DNA from: Antedon mediterranea
Taxonomy: Eukaryota; Echinodermata; Crinoidea; Comatulida; Antedonidae
Reading direction: 5' to 3'
DNA: 60,000 bases
Assembly: GCF_964355755.1 (NCBI RefSeq)
Contig: NC_092677.1
Coordinates: forward strand, 25,330,101-25,390,100
Shown: positions 40,201 through 55,200 of the stretch, one piece after another
Position numbering within the stretch: the stretch's first letter is position 1
Layout: every line of letters starts with the position of its first letter
Notes under the pieces: model-generated
What the model was told of the DNA's origin: nothing
What the model saw: only the letters and a program-made list of their open reading frames with translations
Database searches by the model: none
Program-made: the position numbers and the translations under genes

Positions 40201-43200
40201 AAAAACTCGCTCTCCATTATTGCTCAGACATGATGTTGTTACCACGATGCATGGATGTACAATAACCTGCAGTACACAGGTTATTGCTTGGTTTATGTAC
40301 ATAAATATAAATCTCTAATTGTCTGAGTCTATCAAAATACTTTGTTTTGGATATCTTTTGGGAAAGAAGTTGAACATTATTATTATGGTTCGATAGACAG
40401 AAGAGCATTTGTATATATTATGAAATGCGTGCGTGTGTGACTTATCCATAAAATGTGCGTGTGCGACTTATCTATAAAATGTGTGTGCGCGCGACTTATC
40501 TATAAAATTTGTGTTTGATGTGCGTGTGTGCGACCTATCTATAAAATGTGTATTTGATGTGCGTGTGTGTGCGACCTATCTATGAAATGTGTATGTTCAG
40601 TGTACTGAATACTGAATACTGAAATGCTTTATTTGTCCATCATCATCATAAAATAACAACAGAAATTCTTCTTGAAGATTGACAATTATTAGTAAAATAA
40701 TAAATAGATATACAATATGTTGTCTGTGCGACCAACATATGAAATGTGTGTGTTCAATGTGCATGTGTGCGACCTATCTATCAAATGTGTGTTCAATGTG
40801 CGCATGTGCGACCTATGTGTGCTTTATTAAGACTTAGTTTATAAGCACATGCGATAAATTACAGTTCATCCATCCTGTAATTGGTGAGTTTCTCGCAGTT
40901 GAATGTGTATGAAATAATTTAATAATACTAATAGATAGAAAAAAAAAGACTATTATATATTTCAGCGTCCAACCACAACTTGTTCTTTTTCTATTTCAAG
41001 ATACAGTTGTTGACTATAGAATTTATCATTGTAAGCAATTATGTATTCATTTGATAATGGCAAGCAGAAAGAAACCTCCGGCATTCTGAACAACAAAACA
41101 AATCTCTGAAGATTTCTTTAAACATATTACATAATTCATTTCCTTTGACTGATTTTTATTTATAAAAGTGAGCACAATAGTCTTAATTAATCATTGTAAT
41201 CAGACAATAGGTCGCTGTGTTCTGTAATAAACTAATTTTTTTTATGTTGTGTTGAATAAATTACATCCTTTATGATTCTATAATTGTTCTAATTGTTGTC
41301 AAACAATGAGGAATTGTTAGAATTTCTAAGGAATATAATTTGTAAAGCTCTGTCTACACTATCAAACTAGTTTGACAAAAAAATGCTCAAATATGGTAGT
41401 CATGTGCCCAAATATGGTAGTGATATGACATCATCATGTCCATATATGGGCACATTACAATTTTTTTGTCACATAAACTTTAATAGTGTACACAGAGATT
41501 AAGGAACCATGCCAAAATTATTCTACTACACTATTTCTAGCCCTACATACTTTGATGGACAATACCAGTAACTTTGAATGCCAAATAATGTACCACTTTC
41601 TGTATATTTAACACAATTAAAAGATTTACTCTAACTTAATTCTAAAATTAATCTATAATGCCATACAGAGTAAATCCATACAAAAATAGATAATACACCG
41701 TAGCAGTAACTAGTCCGAATGAAACTCATGTTAGATAATCTAAGTCTTTAAATTAAATCCATCTGCGCTAACAACAAAAACCTTTTCAACGACAAAAAGA
41801 CAACCAACTAAAAAGCGGTGTTTGAAATACAAAGACGTAAGTTTCTTTTCAGATATATTCAAAGTAGATAAGTAATGAGATAAACATGTTTTTTATTTAT
41901 GAAGATGCGACGTTCGTTTCATGCCTTTTAATCAGACAAATACGATAAAACTTTTGTTTCCATCTTTGGAGATGAATATCGTTTATTGTGATACGTTACT
42001 GCAGTCAGCACAAAAGAATTTGTACGGATTGTCAATTAGACGAGAGGAAATAGGATTTACCGCATAATCACGGTAAGATTATAAAGCTATTTTACCAGGT
42101 GTTTATATCCTACGATAGCGAACTAATTTACACCTAAAAGTAATTATTTTATTTCAAGGTCTTTATAGTTGATGATTACCCGTTATATGCACTAATCTTA
42201 CTTAAACTAATATAAAAATATAAATTGGATCAACGTTATACACTGTCCACAAAAACAGAAACATAAGCAGAATGACTTTCTAACTAGACAGCTGCGTAGT
42301 GAAGTGGTGTGTTGTGAAAACAAAAATTCCCTAATGACAAATATTGTGAAGCACCGATTCAGCTTAATTTGTTTCCAAACACAAAGTTAATTTGTCTTTC
42401 CAAAATAGCTATAACTATAATTTTGTCGAGCAATTTAAATGTTAATAGTGTGTACCACCACTGTCGAGAGAGTTATACTTTAGAGATTTTCAACCATAAT
42501 TTTAAACTTATTTCTTAATATCATCTCTTAAGTAAACAAACTTACATGTTTAAGTAAAAAAAAATTATAATTGAGCAAACAGTATGACAATCCAATCATT
42601 GAAGACTAAATTTCTACGTCAATATAGAGGGCAGCAAACACATTTAAAATTGCATCATAAGGCTGTTGAAATCTTAATAATTGAGGGCTCACTACTAAAA
42701 TTCTAAATATTTCTTGGTTTGCTCGGTGAATATTAACACTTGTAAAGTTAGTAAAAGTTGTATTTAAACATGCGCCCTCTGAGGCAATGTTTTGCCGAGT
42801 ACTTCACTCAGAGTGCTTTAATTTGTTTGTTAGAAACCCATGGTATACCAAAAACCTAACTTTTCTACTTCAAATCTATCAATTATACATAATTGTTGGA
42901 CAATAAAATAAATAAAAAGAAAAATTTGTATTCTTTTAACATGGGCTGAAATATCAAAATGCATCCTCTGTGGCAATATTTTGCCAAGTACTTCACTCAG
43001 TTTCTTTCATTTGTTTGTTAGAAACACATGGTATACCGCAAACCTAACTTTGCTATTCAAAATCTATCAATTTTACATGATTGTTAGAAAATAGAAAAAA
43101 AAAGAACATGTGTATTCTTTTAACAAAGTTTTGACAAGTACTTCACTCAGTTTCTGAGGGCTTTCATTTGTTTGTTAGTAACACAAAAACTTTGCTACTC

Positions 43201-46200
43201 CAAATATATCAATTATACATGATTGTTGGAAAATAAAATGTGGATATTATCAGGTTGTCTGAAAAAAACAAAGAAAAATAAACATCTAAAACACTTACCA
43301 TGATCGTATACATGTAGTTGCCAAGTTCCCACAGGCTTTTCACCCCAACACCTAACTGTTGAAAAACTCCAATCTTTAAAACCATCACTAGAACTATAAG
43401 AAATACAAGCTAATGGTTAGTTACAAAATGAAACTTTATGGATCATGTCAAAATAGTTCTACTACATTTTGTTTATATTTTTTTAAGGTTTGCATGGCAA
43501 AATCCACTGTTGATATAAAGTTTGCGGTACACCATAGATATATAGTTCTGGAAAGAACTGTTGAGTTTCTTGACAGTTCAATCAATATGTTTTGATCTGG
43601 ACTTTCTACATTCTCACTTCTGAAGACGATCAAATTATCGAAACGTCGAGAAACTCAAACATTTTCAGAACTATATATACGTACATGGTGTACCAAAGTC
43701 ATGTGGGAATTGATCTTTCGTGGTCGCTGCTAAAAAATTTTGGAACTCTTTGCCTTTGGTGATTCGTGAGTCTCCCTCCGTTTCGATCTTCAAAGCTCAC
43801 TTGAAGACTCACTTGTGTGAATTCATTATTTTTTCATATACATTTTATTTTTCGTTAGGCAGGATAGTCAGATGCTCACATCATTATGACACTTGTGAAT
43901 AAATAGCTAGCTTGTCTTGACAAGTTAGTGAAACAGTGTGGTGATGTGAGATTCCGTTTTTTTTAACTTTTTTTTCTGTTGTCTTGGTCAATTTATTCGG
44001 TTTTCTTAGGCATTTCATGGTTTATTTTACATCAACATTTTCATTTTCACACTTGTGCTAAACATCGCATAGAGACTATTTGTATTTTGCGCTATATAAA
44101 TTTAAAACCATTAAACCATTACTGCAAACATTAAATCTAAATTTTGTTTACTGTACGATTTCAATGTAGAGGTTTATGAGGCAGTCAATCAAATAAACCA
44201 TGTATAATTACATAATAATTGCATAATAGTTTTAAAGAGTAAATAAAATATAGTACTGCAGTTAAACTCCAGTAGAACAATTTTTTTTATCAAGAAAATA
44301 CCACAGCGCCATTCATTTTTGCAACTGGATATAGAATGCCTAAATGTATGGTGTGCCATCAAGGACAAATACCATTTGGCTTCAGTCATCAAATTGCATC
44401 TTTCTAATGCTCTGTTGACACTATCAAACTAGTTTGACAAAAAAAATATGATGTGCCCAAATATGGTAGTGATGATGTCCATATATAGGCACATCACATT
44501 TTGTTGTTACATAAAGTTTGATAGTGTAGACCGAGCTTTAGAAAATATGCACTGAATAAAAACAAGCCTTTTATCAACTTACAGATCTTTGTTTCGTTTA
44601 GCACCAATAACGGATTTTGTTCCACTTGGACAGAACAAGACAATCTCTAAATCGCCTCGATTTTTATGTGAAATGGTAACCGTCACAACAACGTGTTCAA
44701 CTGTTGCGCATTCCTCTTTTTCCGCAACCGATGCACTCACTAGATAAAAAAAAAGGTAGAAGTTAAAGAAAGAACCGACATCCATAAACATGAGACAAGA
44801 TAAGTGCAATGCATTTGTGTATTTTTAATTAATAAATGTTATATAAAAGTGTATACACCTGTACACACAAGAAATGCTTATCTACCCTATTAAGGAAGAC
44901 AATTGAATACACTTAACACATAAGATAATCAACAGAATCTCAACGTACATTAATATCAGTACAATAATTTATTGGATGGATGAAAAGATAACGAGCATGT
45001 GACGTTAATTGCGGTAACCTTTTAAACTAATTAGTGTATTGAAATTAGCACTGAGTTTGGAAATGACAGATAATGGTCAGGGTAATGTACTATTTGTAAT
45101 TTAAGAATATAAAGAAATCTATTCAAAATCTCAAATTATACATATTGATGAACTTCAATATACAGTATCTTGATTAGCTTGTATTGTATAATTATATAAA
45201 TTGTTTTTGAAGAAATTAATTTAAAAAATTGATTTCAATTAAAGCTAGCTTGTTCATTGAATATTTGCATTAAGGTTTGCCATACTCAAATTCAAAGACT
45301 GGTCTCTCAGTGGGCCGGTTATGTGTGTACTAGTAGACCGGTGGAACCCCCTACTCGTCTCTAAAGATGTACTAGGTTCTTTAAAGTGCACATGAGTCAG
45401 ATGTGTACATAGGACCTACGGGACCTATCCAAGAAGACTTGTTCTACCACAAGAACCATGGAGTGAGTGAGCCTGGAACCCTTGCCGATGTTATGGCTAC
45501 GTATTACGGTTCTTAACCACTTGGCCACTTACTCGCTAAGTTAAAGTCCCCAATTGTTTAGGCCAATTAAAAAACCATTAAATTATAAAAATAAAAAGTC
45601 TATATCAATATTGTTATTTTTCATAAATGAAAACATTCCATTAATTCTAGAAAGAGTATGACATTAGAAATGAATTGAACCAAGATTTCATATTAACAAA
45701 ACTTACCAAGATACGTCTGCGATACCTTCCCTTTGCCAGGAATCTTAACGTTGACACGTTGAGAATCTGAGCAGATCGATGTCATCCACGGAACAGGAGG
45801 CCATACGCGTGCAGCATTCACGAGACGCCAGGCGTTGAGAAGCCCGAAGCCATGTTTGTGAGAATGGTGAAACCCAGCCTTATTTATATACCATTCTGCG
45901 TTGGCCTCATCAACCTTAAATTTGAAAATAGAACAATTTAATTTATAAATTTATAAATTGTCGGCCTGTATATACAGAGTTGACTGTACACTAAAATTTT
46001 TTTTTTTTAAGTCTTATTATACATCATAAAATGCTTTTTTATCTCATAAGAAAAATCCTAATTCCTTTTGGGCAGCACGTTTTTTTAGAACAGAGCAATA
46101 TGATGGCTGTTAATACTATAGATGATATTGCAAATGGATAGTTATAAAAACCCAAAAGATACCAAGTTTTGATATTTCTGCTAACAATTTAATTATCTAA

Positions 46201-49200
46201 AGTGCTTTATAGATCCATATAGGTGATATGATCATACTCGTAAAAAGTCTTCAATAAAAACACCCAATTATCATGATTAACAATATATTTTTAGTAACAA
46301 GATAATTTACTAAAGCCACTATGATTCTGAAACGGTAACATAAATACATAATGCTATTTTTAGTTTAAAATGTACTACATGCGAGTATGTTTGTCCATTT
46401 GTGCTAAACGACATTGAGTAAATAAAGCTCTGTCTACACTATGAAACTTTATGTGACAAACAAATGTGATGTGCCCATATATGGACATGATGATGTCATA
46501 TCACTACCATATTTGGGCATATCACTACCATAATTGGGCACATTACACTAGTTTGATAGTGTAGACAGAGCTTTACATCTGTGTGGAATTTGAAAGTTGC
46601 AGGATAATTTAATAACAATAAAGAAGGGAAAGAAATACATTTGCGTTTCTTCCTAAGATAGTGTTTATAATTATATTTGTCAGAAATTATACTCGGTTAA
46701 AGCAAATCTGATTCCATATAGAACTATTCAACAGCATTCATTCTATAAGTGGCACATACAATTTTGTAATATTTAATTACTCGTAGAAATGTTTTCCTAG
46801 ATTTTGGTAGATAAATTAGATCTGAGAATCCCTAGGGGATAATGGAATGCTTAGGGAATATCGTGTGATTAACTACGGAACACACGGAGGAATTTCCTAA
46901 AGAACTGGAAATAAAGCAGACATCCTGAAGGGGGCCTATAGTACTGGAGACTTCAAAGTGTAGAATATTACAAGATGGAGGGCACACTGGAGTGGAGTTG
47001 TGGCTTTCGGAGTGGAGTGGTGTTTGGTGGTTATGATGCTTGGCTACCAATCCAAGGGTCCTGTGTTTAAGTCCTGTCATATGTCAGGATTTTTTATAAT
47101 GGCAAATTACAACTCCATTTGTAATTAGACTTTGTTTATGTAGAAAATCTAGTGTATATGTTTGTCTTGTGAACGGGATTGCCACCTTTAAGAAGGATAG
47201 TGAATGAATTCACTTATCCTTGCCAGTATGTCTAAATAAATACATTCAAACAAAATAAACTTGGGACTCTATTTGATATGAAAGATTCTTATAATATTAT
47301 AGTTACATGACATATTCATTATTTCAATCTTTTGAAAGAATGATAGTGAACGAATTCGCTTATGGCTATCGTTGGCAATTTGCCTAATATATATGTAAAA
47401 ATACTAAATAAGTAATTTACCTTAACTGAAGTGAAAACAATGATGTGTTGTATGTCACGCCACGTGAGGCAAACTCTGGCTTCTAACATCAATCCGATGA
47501 TACCAGCTGCTAACGGAGCTGCTGCCGAGGTACCGGTATGAGATTCGGTGCAGCCGGTTCCATGACCCGACGTCCAATCAGTTGTTACCTTTAAAAAAAC
47601 ACAAAAATGTGTACTACTGAGTAGGATGCCATAATGGTAAGGGATATTGGATTAACTTTCAGAGTCACACTTTCATTGGATCGTATTTAAAGCTCTGTCT
47701 ATACTATCAAACTTTATGTGACAAAAAAATGTGATGTGCACATATATGGACATGATGATGTCATATCACTACCATATTTTGGTATATCACTACCATATTT
47801 GGCCACATCACACTTTTTTTGTCAAAATTGTTTAATAGTGTAGACAGAGCTTTAGATTGAGGACAAATTTCGTTTTTGTAAAAGCACAAGTTAACGGAGT
47901 ACTTACTCGAACGTTTCGATCTCTATCAGAGATCCTTCTCAACTGACTGCGGAGTGTTAATGCAGCTTGGTCATTCTTGACGTCATCTGTTGATGACGTC
48001 GTACGCCTCCGTGGCGTACGACATCATCAACAGATGACGTCAAGAATGACCAAGCTGCATTAACACTCCGCAGTCAGTTGAGAAGGATCTCTGATAGAGA
48101 TCGAAACGTTCGAGTAAGTACTCCGTTAACTTGTGCTTTTACAAAAACAAAATTTGTCATCTATACAAAATCGAAGCTAAATGAAATTCTTTCAAGAGAG
48201 CTTTAGATTGTTTGTAAATCTTATACATGAATCTTTAATTAAGTATCTATATATTTTTTTAATTGATTTGATTTCAACGTAAATGTGTGAATTTAAACAT
48301 GCAGAAAAAAAATAATCCTTACTATACTTCGTAGATTGCCACTACCACTGCTGAAGGTTACAGCCAACATCGCTGCACATTCCTCAGCGTAATACGGCAT
48401 TCGACCCCTCTCATCAATAGCACCTATTTAACGCAAAAACATCTAAAACTAATAAACTAGTAATTATATATTTTTTGTACTACCAGATTATCAGCACTGT
48501 ATCTAAATTTGTTTAGTATCAAAGGCAAATTCTGTGATACTATATCACATGTGACACATGTAAAAGCCTGTATTATATACCGTAATCTTCCATGATACAG
48601 GCATCAACATGTCAAACACATGAGATGCCTAATACCATGATATAGCATCATATGTTTCACAAGTATCGCTAGTGTCATATAGACCATAACCTCAACCCTT
48701 AACCTTACATGATACAGGCATCACATGTGAAACACATGAGATAGGCATCACATGTGAAACACATGAGCTGCTGTATTATGGTATTTGCCTATGATACTGG
48801 ACAATGTTATATATGGAAATAATACAGCACTGAGAATAGGGTACACATAATACATAATACAGCATTTCAAGTATACTGTACTATTGTACATATTTAAAAT
48901 ATTAACACAAGCACAAGTAAATAGATTGATTCAATGTTTACATTAGCAAAGGAAAACTGAATTAGTGTATTACTCACAGAAATCAATTTAGGAATTATTG
49001 ATTCGATTAACATTTTAAATGTGAGTGTTATAAAGCGATTAAAATAATTCTAATATTCATATTTCCGCTATGTGAAATATTTAGTGATGTTTGTCAGGGG
49101 TCACAGGATGTCAGGGGTCACCGGATTGTTTTTCCATGTATCATACACACTGTTTTGTGTCAGTGTCTGTCTCATAGACTTCTACGTTAGACAAACTAAA

Positions 49201-52200
49201 GCTCTGTCTGCACTATCAAACTTCATGTGACAAAAAAATGATATGTGCCCATATATGGACATGATGATGTCATATCACTACCATATTTAAGCATATCACT
49301 ATCATATTTGGGCACATCACACTTTTTTGTCAAACTAGTTTGATAGTGTAGATGGAGCTTAAAAGCATACATTATTACAGTAAAAATGTAGTTACTGCAA
49401 TAATATGAGTAAATTGTCCTTACCAATAGTAACAGTGTATATGGAATTAGCATAACCATCAAAGTTACAGTTATCGTTGTTTTTCCCACCATTTCCGCTG
49501 GCGACAACAAATATAGATCCGTAACCTTTCCTGCCAACAGAGACACCATGTTTGAGGGCGGTCTACATAATAGAAAAATAGGAAAAAAAAACCGGTTACG
49601 CCAACATTTATGAATGGATACACTGATCCATTATGTTATTTTGTCTCAAGTCGGAGTCCACTAACACATCTATTTCAATTTCAACTCAAATGCATGCACA
49701 CTATAAATAAACATGACATCATAGACGACCAATTGGAAGTTCCTTAATATAAGTGACATCATACCTGAGCCAATGGATGTGGACCATCTATTGTCTTCCC
49801 ATCATCATCAGGACCCCAACTAAAAAATGAATTATAAAACATTACATTTTTAGATCTAATAAAGCTGTGTACTTTAACCAATAAACATACTGAAAATTGT
49901 AACAATTAACCAAAACAATATCAAGACACATGTATGCAAATTATTTACTGATCACATGTATGCAAATTATTTACTGATCACATGTATGCGAATTATTTAC
50001 TGGTCACATGTACGCAAATTATTTACTGATCACATGTATGCGAATTATTTACTGGTCACATGTATGCGAATTATTTTACTGATCACATGTATGCAAATTA
50101 TTTACTGATAACATGTATGCAAATTATTTACTGATCACATGTATGCGAATTATTTACTGATCAAATGTATGCAAATTATTTACTGATCACATGTATGCAA
50201 GTTATTTACTGATCACATGTATGCGAATTATTTACTGGTCACATGTATGCGAATTATTTACTGATCACATGTATGCAAATTATTTACTGATAACATGTAT
50301 GCAAATTATTTACTGATCACATGTATGCAAATTATTTACTGATCACTTACCTACAGCTGTATATATCATTAATTTGCATATATTTATTAAATGCCGTTGC
50401 TTCTAGGCTGTCAGTCATTGGTCCATCTAACAACCGGACACCTGTACAGTATGCAAAAAAAAATGCAAATAATTAACACATTCATATTAAAATACTCAAT
50501 GAAAACAGAGCTTTCGTTAACATATTTGACATGACTGTCATTTACATTGCTCTTGGAATTTATTTTGACCAGTTCATTGTCAGCTCAATACGAACTACAC
50601 TAACATTGTAAAATTAATTATGTTCATGATACGTACGTTAGTCGTAAGGTGTGACAATATCAAATACTTATCAATAATTACTTGATTCTAGAATTGGATC
50701 AATGCATCAAGCGGACACATGTACATGATGATGTCATATCACTACCATATTTGGGCATACAGTATCACTACCATATTTGGGCATATCACTACCATATTTG
50801 GGCATATCACTACCATATTTGGACACATCACACTTTTTTTGTAAATAATTACTTTTACTTAATTCTAGAATGAATCAAGCGGACCCATATACTATATGGA
50901 CATGATGATGTCATATCACTACCATATTTGGGCATATGACTACCATATTTGGGCATATCACTACCATATTTGGGCATATTACTACCATATTTAGGCACAT
51001 AATCACACTTTGTTTTGTCATTAATTACTTAATTCTAGAATGAATAAATGCATCAAGCCGATTCTCACTGTTTGTTTTACTGCATTAAAAAGAAGGCACA
51101 CATTAATATCTGTCATACGATGTGCTTTAGGGTGACCTATAAATAAACTACATCCTCTCATGTCACCCTTCAACCTCATTTTTATACGAAATATCTATTA
51201 CTCATTTAAACATTTACTGTTATTGTATGTTCAATACAATCTTCATAAATATATAATACAAATATATTAACATTGTAGACGTATCCTTGATTGGTTTTTC
51301 AACTTTAATTATTAAAAGCAAATCACACACGCTTTCGAGTAATGTTCTTGTATTGTCATGGAAATATTTCTTCAGGGCAATATGTATTATTGTATCATCT
51401 TTAATTAAATTATGATGAACTCATACTACAGTAACAAGAGCATTTTGTTTGCACAGAGATTTTCCGAGTTGTTGACTCCGTGTGTATGATATATGCACAT
51501 GATTGATCTTGGTAGGCCGATTAGAAATTCAATATGAGCGTAAACAAAATGTTCAACAATTATTCAACAATTATTCGTCATTGTGTTCAGGGTGTGTTTA
51601 AATTAAAGTAACATTTTCTATAGTGTAAAGATGGATAAAGATGTTGAGTTATTAACGTAAGGGATCGTTATTCTACTGCAGTTACTGAAGTAATTTCATG
51701 ATATTTTGTTTACTCTTTACAATATCTAGCAAGCTTGTTTCCTTCAACTAAATACATGGTTGATTTCAGTGACTGCTTTAGAAAAATTCATACAAATTAA
51801 CTAAAATCACAATGTTAATGGAATAAAAAAAAGACATATATTTGCTGCAGTAACTGCAGTAGAATAATGCTGTCATGATCAGTTTGCTTTTCTGCAGTCT
51901 TGAAAACAGTCCTGAAATTTAGCAATTGTTTTTATCAATTTGACTCTTAAGCCCCTTTCACACAGAACTGTAATAATGTATTCTTGGAGTATACAGTACA
52001 TGGAATAAGCCATTACAATGCCAGTATGTTTTTTTTTTGTCAGAATGCATTAATATTACAAGGCAACTATTGTTGTATCCACCATTTGTCATGTCTTGTG
52101 TGAAATGGACTTTAGTCTTCCTTCACTTTTCTTTCCATCAAAATGTTCCATTTTGTACAAAACAAATAAATTTAACATGATCCCTAACAATTAGAGTAAT

Positions 52201-55200
52201 GTTTGCTCAACGTGTGGACATACATTCTGAAAATCGAATGTACTAAACATAGGAAATAAACATAATGTTTAAACGTGCTACATTTCAATACCCTGGTAAA
52301 AATGTCACTTCCTTGATAGGAAATTAAAGATCATGATATCGAATGAAAGAGTTCGAAGTGTTCCAGTTGACAGAACAATATGTGTCTGTAAAAATTGTAA
52401 CATTAGTACATACATACTGCTTATCATAAAACGGTAGTTAAATTATATTGAAAACAAAATCGGTTCAATTTAACCTTTGACCTGTAGATGTTACTACTGG
52501 CACAAATATCAGAACAACAACATATTTTGTATAGTCTCTCCCAACCCTTAGAAATATACATTTCTAATCTACTGTATCCAATAAACCTTTAACTAAAACA
52601 TAAAGTAGTATTAAGCTCTGTCTACTATCAAACTAGTTTGCCCAGATATTGTAGTGCTATGCTCAAATATAGTAGTGCTATGCCCAAATATGGTAGTGCT
52701 ATACCCAAATGTGGTAGTGATATGACATCATCATGTCCATATATATTTTTTTTCTAGAATTAGCAAAACATAGAACCAAACATTTTTTTATCCTGTCAAT
52801 ATGAAACATTTCTTGAATTCATAAATCTTGCTCAAATGCTACAGTATTCACATTCAGCCATTATCCAGAAATTATTATAAATGTTGTATTATATAATATC
52901 ATATCATTTATTTTGCATATTATTAAAAAAACATACATAAAAACGTAACAAAACTAAATCAATGAGGCAGGATTACTTAAAAGTTGAGAAGTTCTCAACA
53001 GAAATACTGTACATAAAATTAAGATAAAAATATTATATAAGAAAAAACCTGAAACATTCATTGAATAATTTAATATTTCATAAACAGCTGCATTTTGAAA
53101 CAAAACCTACGAAAATAATAATAATAATATTCCATCTGTGAGGACGACAACTTAAGCCAAATTTCCTCATCTCGTCCCGCGAGAAAGAATGCAATTGTGA
53201 TAATGTCATGACATAAGTGTTCCAAACTGATCTACGAAATGTATAGTGTTCCGTCTACATGTTTTATTGGAAAAATTTAAATAAATTTAAATATTTTAGC
53301 ACAGAAATAAAATGTTTTGTTCGTTTTCATTGGAACTTGAATAAAATGTATAATATTTGTAGTCATATTATGTATCAAAGCAGATTTAAAAATGTAAGTC
53401 TATTTCATGCCTAGCTTCCCTACCTACCCATAAACCGACAATAGCCCTTTCTCCTCGAAGATTGAGGGAGAGATATACCTCGAAAAAGAATTTACAATTG
53501 TATTGATTGTAAATTTAAATAAAAATTGTAAATGTCAGGGGTCACGTCTGACTCCACCTCTTCTACCCATAAGATCATGGAATTATTAGCCTCTATGCTA
53601 CCAATACTGTATGTATTTATTATGCTCTGTCTACACTATTAAACTTTGACAAAAAGTGTGATAGATACTGTATGCCTAAATATGGTAGTGATATGACATC
53701 ATCATATCCATACAGTTTATGGGCACATCACATTTTTTTATCACATAAGTTTGATAGTGTAGACAGAGATTTACCCATATAGCATGGATAATACTCAATG
53801 CTGGAGATACACAATAAAGTACTACTGTACAGTCAATATTGTGGAAGAGTTAATGTGTATACAATCATATGGTTCACAGATCGCAGATTTTTAAACTCTT
53901 ACACATACACTTATAGTTCACAGATTGCAGATACTGTATTTAAACTCTTACACTAATATCGCTTTCAACTCTGAACTAGATCAACTAGCTAAGGTGCTGC
54001 AGCAATTACACGCCTGCATGAACTACTGTAAATATTGACGGTCCAAGAGGCATCATACATTACAGTAAACAATTCACAAACATCCGATGCACAAAAACAA
54101 ACACTCTATTGTATGTAATGTAAACATAGTATATGGAACATATACTGTTAGCAGCCTGGATAAATTAGCAATTCTTGATCCTGTGAGCCTAACAGTACAA
54201 ATCAGGCAATTCTGTGACACACATGTACTGTACTCTGTACTGAAGGGCATAAGCCTAACCATAACATAATACAGGCATCATATGTGACACTATATTATAG
54301 GCCATAAAGAACCTAACCTATAATACAGGCATCATATGTGACACTATATTATAGGCTATAAAGAACCTAACCTATAATACATGCATCACATGTAACACTA
54401 TATTACAGATGTAGGCTATAAAGCTTAACCTAACCTTAACATAATACAGGTACAGTATAACATACTCTATAACACTGTATTGCAGAATTGCCTATGATAC
54501 TGTGATATATACAGTAATGTCTTTGGTGAACACTATGGATAGATCCAATTGCTATAGGTTCTGCACTTGTTTTAACACAGTTAAAACAAATCTATATCAA
54601 TCAAGGAGACAATTTGTTGGGCCCCGAAACCGTCCTCCTATAAATAGTGTTTCTGGTTCTACTGTAATCTATAGGAGTGGCCTGTCAAAAAGGTTAATCA
54701 AATGTACTATTGGCTTCAGTCCTCAATGCCATATACTGTACATCATTTCACATGCACCAGAGTATTATGCTAAACGCAAGTAATTTGTTCAATTACATGC
54801 ACGAATCATGCGAACTGTCACTTAATAACTAACTACTATTCATTAAATGCCTTTAAAAAGATTGTTATTTTGAGTTAAAAAATTGCAATATGTTGTTCAC
54901 TGTCATGCAACAAGGACCGTTTGTTCTCTATCAAACATACACTTGATAACACAGCTTGTACCATTCTTTTGTGTTTTAGCTGCTCTTATCATCTTATGGT
55001 TAAAAACCGAACAAAAGTCATAAGTGGGTGGTGTTATCAGTTTAATCTTTCCTTTTTTTTTATTAATATAAGGAGATAATTATGTAGTAATGTACTTTAA
55101 GACTAGCTCTGTGAACAGCTAAGAAGAACAAAAACAATCATCACGTGCCACTTATACCTGGATAAACCAATTAATGCCAATCCTCTAATAAAGGTATCAA

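Noticed and set aside
46832-47080. 82-codon minus-strand frame
   Set aside because: Overlaps the SINE in antisense and has no recognisable family.
49929-50347. Regular repeats that might suggest a CRISPR array
   Set aside because: Direct 26-bp tandem units with no spacers, in animal DNA.
54502-54783. 93-codon plus-strand frame
   Set aside because: Opposite strand to the host gene, inside its intron, no family recognised.
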